This document shows positions 6,846 through 13,687 of a stretch of 16,430 nt of DNA, one piece after another. The position numbers and the translations under genes are program-made. The stretch spans positions 1-16,430 of the forward strand of contig PUMG01000108.1 of assembly GCA_003551265.1 (NCBI GenBank), read 5' to 3'. This stretch comes from Halovenus sp. (GTDB lineage Archaea; Halobacteriota; Halobacteria; Halobacteriales; Haloarculaceae). Every line of letters begins with the position of its first letter. The first letter of the stretch is position 1. The notes under the pieces were generated by a model, which saw only the letters and a program-made list of their open reading frames with translations, had not been told where the DNA came from and did no database searches.

Positions 6846-9077
6846 TCAATCATCGTCTGATCCCTCGGTCTCTGCTGGTGACTGGTGTCCGTTGCTGGTG
6901 ACTGTCTGACGGGAGAGTCGCTCGACTGTCGCCGCCTCGTTCGTCTCCAAATCTGCCAACAGTTCGAACAGCTCCTCAAAGTCGTCGATCTCGTTTTCGA
7001 CCATGTGTTTGACGTACCGATGTTTCCGTCTGAACTCTCCTTCGACGGCGTCACGCGGCCTGTCGGTCAAACTTCCTATCCTGTCGAACGTCGTGGCTGC
7101 TTTCGTCGAGTTCTCCCAGGCAACGTCGAATCCTCCGCTCCTGTTGCGCCAGATGACTGTGTTCCAGTACACCTCTGCACCGCCTTTCTCGATTTTCCCA
7201 CAGCGATGGTCGTCGTCCAGTTGCTCGTACGTCTGCTCGTCGAGCAGTTCGACAACGCTGCCGACGTACCGTTCCCCATCCACACGACGCGGAAAGACGA
7301 CCAGGTCGATCTCCCGGAGCAGATACGGGGGCAAGCCCTGCTCGATGATTCGGTTGACGAGTGTCTCGATGTCGCCTGCATGAGTTGTGCCCAGTAACCC
7401 GTGTCCGGTGTTGATTGACTCAGCAAACGTCTCGAAACTCGCCGTCGTGTTGATCTCTGCGATGACTTCGATATCTGGGTTCAGATAGTTACATTCGGTC
7501 ATTAGGTCTGCCATCGTGACCTGTTTGTACTCGTTCTCGTGGTCGCGTGTCGTCAGCGAGACACCCGTCTCGTGTGGCAACTCGACCTCTCTGGAGCCCT
7601 CGTCGATGCTGATCGGCCGGTCCTCGAATTTGATGAAAGGCATATGAGCATTCATCAACGTCGTCTTGCCCGCTCCAGTCGGACCGGAAAAGAGCACAAC
7701 GCCATGATGCTCGTAGTACAGCCAGAGCAGCGCAACGAGCTCTGTCGGAATGCTCCCGTAACGGACGAGGTCGACCGGCGTCAGGACGTCACTTGACTGT
7801 TTGCGAATCGACAGGTGTGGACCATCCTCGCTGATCGTCGGGAGTGCGACGGCACAGCGAATCGTCTCGTCGAGACCGGGCGGTCTGAGATTCACCTTCG
7901 CGCTCGGTGTGCTCGCACTCAGCTCCATTCCATCGCTCGCTGCGAGCTGTGTCACGACGTTCACGAACGTCTGCTCGTCGTCGAATCGAAGATTCGTCGG
8001 GACACGTTTGGCGTCGCAATCGCGCGGAATAACTTTGATTCGCTCGCCGACGCGGTTCGCCTCGATGTCTTCGAGCAGTGGGTCACGAATCGGAATCGTG
8101 AGTTCGCCGTAGCCGACGTAGTCGCGCAGAACGTAGTAGACGAGGTCGGCGAGTCGGTCCTCGGCGTACTTGCGCTCGATTGGTGGCATAACGAGGTCGT
8201 ACTCGGCGAGTAGCGAGCGCACTCGGTAGGAGAGTGCCTCGGCCCACGCTCGCGTGTTCCGTCGGTGGAGCCGTCGCGCGAGCAGTGTTTCGGCGTGCTG
8301 GCGGACGAATTCGGCTTTATTCTCGATGATTCCTTCGACGGTTGTCTCCCAGAGGCGCTCTTTGCACTCCTCGATGAGTTCTGCATCCCCGGGCAAGAGG
8401 TCAGGTTCGCGGACAGCGTACTTGATCTCGAACGGGTCGTAGCCGAGCACATTCTCCCGGTAGCGAACGACTGGTATCTCGAAGCCATGGAAATCAACGG
8501 TGTAGCACGTGATTCGTTCGCTGGCGAAGCGTTCGAGGTACGCTGGCTCCCCGGGCAGGTCCGTCGTCGCGGGTGCGTAGTCGTCCGTGTGAACGACGAG
8601 ACCCGAGTCTTCGGTATCTGCGACTTCGATCCGTTCGTCGAGTGCGTACGGCGTCAGTTCTCCCAGACACGCAAGTGAGGCGAGTGCGTGATACTCGATT
8701 CGTCGCCTGGTCAACCGGGAGCCCTCCACGAGTCGTGTGATGACGTGTTCGTGTTTCGGCGCGAACCCCTCAGACATCACCTCGGTCGCACCCTCGCGCG
8801 TGCGCGGGCGAGAGATATGTGCATCTTCGAAGTGGTCTTCGATGCGGTCAAGGGTCTGCCTGTCACTCGCAGTGAGCGGTGGTTCGCGCACCTCGTAGGC
8901 GAACTCACCATCGCGCTGGCGAATCGTCACCACCACTCCCGGATGTATCTCGTACTGCTCCTGAACGTCTCTCGCGTACCACGCGTCAGGGTCGTCTGGC
9001 GGAACCACCGGTGAAACCATCGCATTCATCGTCTCCCCCTGTCGTGGCGCCCGACGACCACCCCTCTCGTCAGCCAT
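6846..9077 (-). CDS. pilB: PilB/VirB11-type secretion ATPase for pilus assembly (743 aa)
   Basis: A cytoplasmic hexameric ATPase of the type II/IV secretion (GspE/PilB/VirB11) family that powers assembly of pilin-like subunits. The Walker A motif GPTGAGKTT is at residues 465-473, the Walker B strand EVIAEI at 537-542, and the conserved histidine region TGHGLLGTTHAG at 557-568. The first 300 residues form the family's variable N-terminal domain. The middle part (about 310-430) holds the PAS-like N-terminal subdomain, with LRPPG near 397-401. The C-terminal 170 residues are longer than in bacterial PilB and end in an acidic tail (GSDDD), common in haloarchaea. The ATG at 9077 is supported by a TATA box 26-33 bases upstream (leaderless); the ATG at residue 17 is a less likely alternative. 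It is the first gene of the pil operon. Confidence 0.9.
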   Translation of the reverse strand: MADERGGRRAPRQGETMNAMVSPVVPPDDPDAWYARDVQEQYEIHPGVVVTIRQRDGEFAYEVREPPLTASDRQTLDRIEDHFEDAHISRPRTREGATEVMSEGFAPKHEHVITRLVEGSRLTRRRIEYHALASLACLGELTPYALDERIEVADTEDSGLVVHTDDYAPATTDLPGEPAYLERFASERITCYTVDFHGFEIPVVRYRENVLGYDPFEIKYAVREPDLLPGDAELIEECKERLWETTVEGIIENKAEFVRQHAETLLARRLHRRNTRAWAEALSYRVRSLLAEYDLVMPPIERKYAEDRLADLVYYVLRDYVGYGELTIPIRDPLLEDIEANRVGERIKVIPRDCDAKRVPTNLRFDDEQTFVNVVTQLAASDGMELSASTPSAKVNLRPPGLDETIRCAVALPTISEDGPHLSIRKQSSDVLTPVDLVRYGSIPTELVALLWLYYEHHGVVLFSGPTGAGKTTLMNAHMPFIKFEDRPISIDEGSREVELPHETGVSLTTRDHENEYKQVTMADLMTECNYLNPDIEVIAEINTTASFETFAESINTGHGLLGTTHAGDIETLVNRIIEQGLPPYLLREIDLVVFPRRVDGERYVGSVVELLDEQTYEQLDDDHRCGKIEKGGAEVYWNTVIWRNRSGGFDVAWENSTKAATTFDRIGSLTDRPRDAVEGEFRRKHRYVKHMVENEIDDFEELFELLADLETNEAATVERLSRQTVTSNGHQSPAETEGSDDD

Positions 9078-9102
9078 GCTGAACGTTGGTACCGCCTTCG
9101 TT

Positions 9103-9110
9103 CTTAAATG
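9103..9110 (-). promoter_or_regulatory. TATA box of the pilB operon
   Basis: On the minus strand CATTTAAG lies 26-33 bases upstream of the pilB ATG, in an A/T-rich stretch (9103-9152) that stands out from the GC-rich surroundings. No Shine-Dalgarno precedes pilB, so a leaderless transcript is likely. A second A/T-rich box (TTTATAAT on the minus strand, about 9138-9145) lies further upstream and might serve as an alternative promoter. Confidence 0.5.
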
Positions 9111-9158
9111 TTAACAATAAAATCGCAACTGTTATACATTATAAATTTACACGACTGG

Positions 9159-9218
9159 AGACTGGCCGAGACGTTCGACCAGAACCCAAGCACTGTGAGC
9201 GACCACCTCGATGCAACA
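9159..9218 (+). pseudogene. possible remnant of a Bat-type helix-turn-helix gene
   Basis: In the gap between the formate dehydrogenase and pil operons, the plus strand reads RLAETFDQNPSTVSDHLDAT. This looks like the helix-turn-helix at the C-terminus of haloarchaeal Bat/HTH_10 regulators ('LAE-x-x-x-x-x-PSTVS-x-HL'). Upstream the same frame is A/T-rich and not protein-like, and a TAA precedes it at 9105-9107. Downstream the frame runs antisense into the polyferredoxin gene. No complete gene can be built from it. The resemblance is by eye only; it could be chance. Confidence 0.3.
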
Positions 9219-9251
9219 CAGGTACTCAACTCGGCAGCAGAATCCCCAGCG

Positions 9252-11156
9252 TTATCTCGTTCCACGCTGGCGACAGTCCGGACAGTACTCGAGTCCGAGA
9301 CCGTCGATCGTATCGAGGTCGATTGCATCCGCAACCTGTTCCATACCTGCAGCGGAGGCAAATGGACGACCGCACCCTTCACACGTGACAGCCTCCTGTT
9401 CCACGATGGTCTGTCGCCCGGCGCGTAGCTCGTCAGGGTCGATGCGTTCACGTACCTCGATAACACTTTCCGGACAGCCGAGACACCGGCCACAGCCGAT
9501 GCACGCTGCTGCGTCGAGCGTCAGCGTCGTTGCGTCTGGCTGTTCGAGCGCGCCAGTCGGACAGAGGCCGTCACAGGCCTCACAGAGTGTACACCCATCT
9601 GCGTCGACCTCGACCCGTCCGAGTGAGGCGACCGGAACTGCTTCGGCATCGATGTCAGCGAGTGTTGTCACGGCCCTCGCTGCGAGTTCGTAGCTCGCCT
9701 GAATCGGCCTGGTATCCTCTTCGAGCGTGTCGACGTCCCCTGTGGCACTCTCGATGATGCCACGAATTTCGGCAGCAATCGCCTCGCTGTCGGTGTCTGT
9801 TGTCGCACAACAGCGTTCACCGAGGTCGAGACCGACAAACGTCGCATTGGCCTTCGCTGTGATTTGCTGGATGGGTGACTCCGCAACCGTGGACTCGTTC
9901 GACAGCCTGTTACCACTCGGACTGTCAGTCGGTTGTTCACTCAAAATGACTCCGGTTGCGCCTGCTGCGACTGCATACAGGACGAGCGATGGGGGGATGC
10001 GCTGGGCTTTTGGGACTGGAATCGGGACGACCGGAGGGAGGTCCGCTGTCGCGAGTGTCGACTCGAACATCGCCTCGCTGGCCTCACTGACAAACGCGAC
10101 GACGAGTGGATCAGTTTTGCTGGCGACGAACGGGATTCGGCTGCTCGACCGGTCAATCCCTGTTCTGACTGCCTGTGCTGTTCCGTGGCGAAGTGTCTGG
10201 AGGTCACGATCTCGTGGTGAGGCAATTGCCTCTGTGGGACACACCGCCAGACAGGCGCGACAGTCGACACAGTCGACGGCGTCGATGGTGACCTGTCCCT
10301 CATCCGCAATGGTGATGTCGATCGCGTCGTAAGGACAGTGGGTCTGACACGCCTCACAACCGGGTACACCGTGGGTTCCAACTGCACAGACCGCCGGATC
10401 GACTGTCACCGGTTCTCGCCGTCGGTCACGAGCACGCGAAACGACCCGTGTGACTACCCCCGGCCCACAGTCGACGTGAACACCGGGGTGCGTCTCCGAT
10501 TGCTCAGACAGCCCTGGCCAGACGAGCTGGTCTGTCCGGACCGCCGTTGTCCCGCCTGGTCCAGCAACAGTCACCACGATCTCATCGGCTTCGAGCGACA
10601 CCGAGTCAACTCGACCCTCCAGCAGTTCAGCGCCGACGGGTCTCACCGATGGCGTTTCGGCGAGGAGTGTGACAGCTGTCCGGGTCGCAAGATCAGCCGC
10701 AGTCTCAACAGCGTTCACCACGAGTACGCGTTCGTCGTCCACCGATGGCTGTGGCGAGTCCTGTGTGGATGACGGCCCCATAGTCAAGCGTGCTCGGACG
10801 GTTGCGGCGACGACCCGAGCTGCGGCAGCGTCACCGAGACCTGTCGCAATTCGTGGGTTCACCCGTCCCAGAAACCGGTTGCCGGTCTCTCTGACGCTCT
10901 CTGCCAGCGCTGCCCCACGAGTGACCGACGAGACGACGACCACGTCCCTTCCCTGGTGTGAGTCGAGCTGTTCGAACCCGCTTTCGAGAGTGGAGGTGAT
11001 GATAACTGACGTTTCTGAATCAGCTGCGTCGAGCGTCACTAGCCCGTCTTCTGTGGCCGCGTCAGCAGAAAGTTCTCTGTCGACGAGCACCTGGGCACCC
11101 TCGCGTGGGTCAAACGGGTCGTCCGTCCGTCGATGAAACAGCACGAACTGGCTCAT
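9252..11156 (-). CDS. HdrA/MvhD-like polyferredoxin (634 aa)
   Basis: A large cytoplasmic iron-sulphur protein. Residues 257-274 (C257, C267, C270, C274) and 296-306 (C296, C299, C302, C306) form one ferredoxin pair. Residues 522-532 (C522, C525, C528, C532) and 552-561 (C552, C555, C558, C561) form a second; the last has an unusual C-x2-C-x2-C-x2-C spacing. A zinc ribbon closes the protein (C592, C595, C625, C628). Residues 50-130 recall the N-terminal domain of HdrA. Residues 143-215 look like a shortened Rossmann domain without GxGxxG. Residues 350-410 (LVVAFVSEASEAM ... GATGVILSEQP) recall the MvhD [2Fe-2S] subunit, but the ligating cysteines are gone. It could carry electrons from the formate dehydrogenase or help assemble it. 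The start overlaps the chaperone gene as ATGA. It is the last gene of the operon. Confidence 0.8.
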   Translation of the reverse strand: MSQFVLFHRRTDDPFDPREGAQVLVDRELSADAATEDGLVTLDAADSETSVIITSTLESGFEQLDSHQGRDVVVVSSVTRGAALAESVRETGNRFLGRVNPRIATGLGDAAAARVVAATVRARLTMGPSSTQDSPQPSVDDERVLVVNAVETAADLATRTAVTLLAETPSVRPVGAELLEGRVDSVSLEADEIVVTVAGPGGTTAVRTDQLVWPGLSEQSETHPGVHVDCGPGVVTRVVSRARDRRREPVTVDPAVCAVGTHGVPGCEACQTHCPYDAIDITIADEGQVTIDAVDCVDCRACLAVCPTEAIASPRDRDLQTLRHGTAQAVRTGIDRSSSRIPFVASKTDPLVVAFVSEASEAMFESTLATADLPPVVPIPVPKAQRIPPSLVLYAVAAGATGVILSEQPTDSPSGNRLSNESTVAESPIQQITAKANATFVGLDLGERCCATTDTDSEAIAAEIRGIIESATGDVDTLEEDTRPIQASYELAARAVTTLADIDAEAVPVASLGRVEVDADGCTLCEACDGLCPTGALEQPDATTLTLDAAACIGCGRCLGCPESVIEVRERIDPDELRAGRQTIVEQEAVTCEGCGRPFASAAGMEQVADAIDLDTIDGLGLEYCPDCRQRGTR

Positions 11157-11761
11157 GACTCGAGTGATACGTCCAGTCGGGATGCATCCTGGCTGATGAG
11201 TGCGTCAAGAAGACCGGCGACGGCACGGTAAAACCCACTGTCAGCGTGGGTTTCGATGTCGGCTGCCAGCTCGGGCATCCACCAGCCGTGTTCGCGCAGA
11301 AACAACGTCACCTGCTCGTCATCGTCGCGTTCGAACAACAACGACAGCGCGGCCAGTTCGACTGCCGCGTGGTCAGGCTCTTCGCGAAGGTCGGCTGCTG
11401 GAGCAATGTCGAGCCCAGTGTACGTTCCTTTCACGCGTGCGAGGGGCTCGCCGAGGTAGTCGTCGGCGTAGTACGATTCGTGTATCTGCAACACCGGTCG
11501 CGGTCCGACGAACAGTCGGGTATGTTCACGGGCGAGCATCTCTGCCTCCTCGTCGGGGTCGGTAACTGTTGCAGCCCAGTCGGTCAACCCATCGAGTGCA
11601 TGCTGCGTCGCCGAATTGGAGAGAGAAAGCTCATCGAGCAGACCAGGTCCAGCCAGCGTATCGATTGCCTCCGCATCGGGCGGGTCAGCCAGCACGGCAG
11701 AGAGAAATCGATAGAGATGTGCCCGTGACGCGGCGACTGAGTCGAGCGACTCCTCAACCAT
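11153..11761 (-). CDS. TorD/DmsD-family molybdoenzyme chaperone (202 aa)
   Basis: An all-helical cytoplasmic chaperone of the TorD/DmsD/NarJ type, which binds the catalytic subunit of a molybdenum enzyme, helps insert the cofactor and, for exported enzymes, holds back the twin-arginine signal. Family hallmarks are visible: the helix with EHTRLFVGP (about 79-87), followed by LQIHESYY (91-98), and the EEPDHAAVELAALSLL signature (127-142). The length of 202 residues fits the family. The gene overlaps the cytochrome gene by 8 bases and the polyferredoxin gene by 4, so it belongs to the formate dehydrogenase operon, whose catalytic subunit is its likely client. Confidence 0.85.
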   Translation of the reverse strand: MVEESLDSVAASRAHLYRFLSAVLADPPDAEAIDTLAGPGLLDELSLSNSATQHALDGLTDWAATVTDPDEEAEMLAREHTRLFVGPRPVLQIHESYYADDYLGEPLARVKGTYTGLDIAPAADLREEPDHAAVELAALSLLFERDDDEQVTLFLREHGWWMPELAADIETHADSGFYRAVAGLLDALISQDASRLDVSLES

Positions 11762-12782
11762 CGTATTGTCCTCCGACTCGTTTCCACATTCCGTAGACGA
11801 TTGCCGCCGAACCGGCCACGATGACGAGGATGGCAGCGTTGAGTCCGATCAGGTAGACGATACTCACGGCGTTCATCGGGTCTACCGGCAACGATACCAG
11901 GTACTCCCGCGAGGGGAGCGGTGAGAGGACGGACGCAAACAGCGTCGCGGTCAGGATGACTGCGAAGAACGCGATCAGAGCAAGCGTCACTCCAACAAGC
12001 GTTCTCTGGGACGGACTTGGAGTCGAGTCGTGCCCCGGCGGGTCCTCGAGTTCCTCGCTTGCCCAGTCTTTCCACTGGTGGGCTGCCCGGCCTGCCGAAA
12101 CGTCGCCGGAGAACATCGTCTCGTTGAACGGATAGCGCTCTTTGACGTTCACCATATAGATGTGAAAGGCAATCCCCATCAGCATGGTCAACGCGATAAC
12201 GACGTGGATATCACGGACAATCAGCAACAGGGTATCTGCGAGTGCCGCATCGGCACCCAGAATCGCCCGGAACTCTGGGGCGACGAAAAGCCCCCGGTAC
12301 CACAGCAACAGCCCGGTGATGCTCAACAGGAACAACTCGACTGCGAGCACCCATATCTCTGCTTTCTGTAGCCAGGTGTACTTTTTCGACGCTGGCTTTT
12401 CATTCCGACCGAGGAGATAGCCGAGGTAGGCGAACGCCTCACGGAAGTCGTGGAGCGTCGGCAGAGCTGGCAACAGCTGTCCCCGAAAGAGCATCCCCAA
12501 CAGCAGATACAGGAGGTAGTACGTCCCGACGAAGATGAAAAACACCCCGGCGACGACGTGAAACAGGACGATGTTTCCGTAGCCAAAGACAGGAAACAGC
12601 CAGCCGAGCTGGTCGGTGAACGTCATCGGCAACCCTGTCAGGTACAGCACGAAGATACTGAGTGCGAGTGAGGCGTGAACCCACACCTGCACGCCAGAGA
12701 AGCGTTCGAGTCTGTTTTCGTCGGTGGTCTCGACAGGGTCTGCCGTGCTGGCAGCGCCGACCGTGTCGGTTTCAGACGCCAT
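11754..12782 (-). CDS. b-type cytochrome, formate dehydrogenase gamma-like subunit (342 aa)
   Basis: An integral membrane dihaem cytochrome b of the FdnI/FdoI type, which passes electrons from the ferredoxin subunit to quinone. Hydrophobic segments lie near residues 34-52, 72-98, 142-162, 182-212, 262-285 and 305-333. Histidines placed inside the first four helices (H36, H75, H193, H207) are the candidate haem ligands. The first 230 residues correspond to the classic four-helix subunit (about 215 residues in Escherichia coli). A hydrophilic linker (about 228-258) and two further helices are an extension that the family does not usually have. It starts with an ATG overlapping the stop of the small membrane protein (TGATG) and overlaps torD-like by 8 bases. 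Confidence 0.85.
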   Translation of the reverse strand: MASETDTVGAASTADPVETTDENRLERFSGVQVWVHASLALSIFVLYLTGLPMTFTDQLGWLFPVFGYGNIVLFHVVAGVFFIFVGTYYLLYLLLGMLFRGQLLPALPTLHDFREAFAYLGYLLGRNEKPASKKYTWLQKAEIWVLAVELFLLSITGLLLWYRGLFVAPEFRAILGADAALADTLLLIVRDIHVVIALTMLMGIAFHIYMVNVKERYPFNETMFSGDVSAGRAAHQWKDWASEELEDPPGHDSTPSPSQRTLVGVTLALIAFFAVILTATLFASVLSPLPSREYLVSLPVDPMNAVSIVYLIGLNAAILVIVAGSAAIVYGMWKRVGGQYDG

Positions 12783-13105
12783 CAGCCCAACACCTCCTTC
12801 CAGACGACAAGCGCCAGTGCCGATATCAGAACGACGACGAAGACGATGTACGCTCCCAGCAGCGCCCGGATAGTCAGCCAGAGGCCGCTGTAGGCGGTGT
12901 AGACCTGCTCCCCGCCAGCAATCGCCTCAGCTCCGGCGACCCTGAGGGTGTCACCGGCTTCGAGCGGGACGCTGAGCGCTTCCAGTCCGAGCAAGAGCCC
13001 GGCCACCAAGACGAGCGCGATAGCGGCAGCGATTGGCGAGCGGTATGCGAGCAAGCGAGTTCCGAGCGCGCCGCTCTCGCCGCCTGTGTTCGACTCGGTT
13101 GCCAT
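12782..13105 (-). CDS. small two-helix membrane protein of the formate dehydrogenase operon (107 aa)
   Basis: Two hydrophobic helices (about residues 22-43 and 81-102) flank a loop of about 38 residues (SVPLEAGDTLRVAG ... GEQVYTAYSG). The N-terminus is short and polar and the C-terminus ends just after the second helix. I do not recognise the family. It sits between the ferredoxin and cytochrome subunits, 8 bases after the former and overlapping the latter by TGATG, so it is probably a structural subunit. It could supply the membrane anchor that the ferredoxin subunit lacks, since FdnH-type subunits carry their own C-terminal helix. The ATG at 13105 was chosen because a Shine-Dalgarno AGGAGGT (13118-13124) lies 12 bases upstream and the longer in-frame extension is antisense-like and not acidic. 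Confidence 0.75.
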   Translation of the reverse strand: MATESNTGGESGALGTRLLAYRSPIAAAIALVLVAGLLLGLEALSVPLEAGDTLRVAGAEAIAGGEQVYTAYSGLWLTIRALLGAYIVFVVVLISALALVVWKEVLG

Positions 13106-13113
13106 TGCCCGTC

Positions 13114-13674
13114 TCAGACCTCCTCGCCGAAGACAACCTTTGCCAGTTCGCCTGCGAACAGGTCTCCGGCCTGATCTTTTCGTATCTGCTGGGAGATTTC
13201 CGAGGGCGTCCCGTAGACCAGTGCGTCTGTCGGACAGCGGTCGACACACGCCGGTTTCTCGCCTTCCTCGACCCGAGGCGCACAGCCCGTACACTTGTCC
13301 ATCACACCTGCGTTCCCAGTCGAAGAAGTTTCGTCGGGGAACTGTGGGGCACCGAACGGACACGCCCAGGCACAGTACGAACAGCCGATGCACTTCTCTG
13401 CGGAGACCTGGACGAGGCCGTTGTCGTCGCGCTCGATTGCGTTCGTCGGACAGACGTCCTCACACGGTGCCTCTGCGCAGTGATAACAGGACATCGGGAC
13501 TGCCGTCTCGCCCCCTTCGAAGCGATTTCCGAGCTGTCCTTCATTTTTCGTTACGACCTCGATTCGGTCGGAGTTCGCTGGCAGCTCCCATTCACTCTTG
13601 CAGGTGACGTTACAGCCGCCGCAGTCGATACACGCCTCAACGTTCGGGATGACCCGTGGGGGTTGTGTGCTCAT
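13114..13674 (-). CDS. formate dehydrogenase ferredoxin subunit, four [4Fe-4S] clusters (186 aa)
   Basis: An electron-transfer subunit of the DmsB/FdhB/NrfC type that carries electrons from the molybdopterin subunit to the membrane cytochrome. Sixteen cysteines make four cluster motifs: C15, C18, C21, C25; C63, C66, C71, C75; C95, C98, C101, C105; and C128, C131, C143, C147. There is no signal peptide and no C-terminal membrane helix, so it would be carried with the catalytic subunit. Length is typical for the short DmsB-like form. Its Shine-Dalgarno GAGGTGA contains the stop of the catalytic subunit gene, six bases before the ATG, so the two are translated in tandem. Confidence 0.9.
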   Translation of the reverse strand: MSTQPPRVIPNVEACIDCGGCNVTCKSEWELPANSDRIEVVTKNEGQLGNRFEGGETAVPMSCYHCAEAPCEDVCPTNAIERDDNGLVQVSAEKCIGCSYCAWACPFGAPQFPDETSSTGNAGVMDKCTGCAPRVEEGEKPACVDRCPTDALVYGTPSEISQQIRKDQAGDLFAGELAKVVFGEEV

Positions 13675-13680
13675 CTGTGT

Positions 13681-13687
13681 TCACCTC
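13681..13687 (-). promoter_or_regulatory. ribosome binding site of the ferredoxin subunit
   Basis: GAGGTGA on the minus strand, six bases before the ATG at 13674. It is a strong match to the archaeal Shine-Dalgarno sequence, and its TGA is the stop codon of the catalytic subunit gene, so termination and re-initiation are tied together. Confidence 0.65.

Noticed and set aside
6812..6855. 13-codon reading frame (MIDADDRTRGRLR) bridging the end of pilB and pilC
   Set aside because: It starts inside pilB and its stop lies three bases before the pilC ATG, which could hint at coupling. However, pilC has its own good Shine-Dalgarno, and a peptide this short cannot be supported from sequence.
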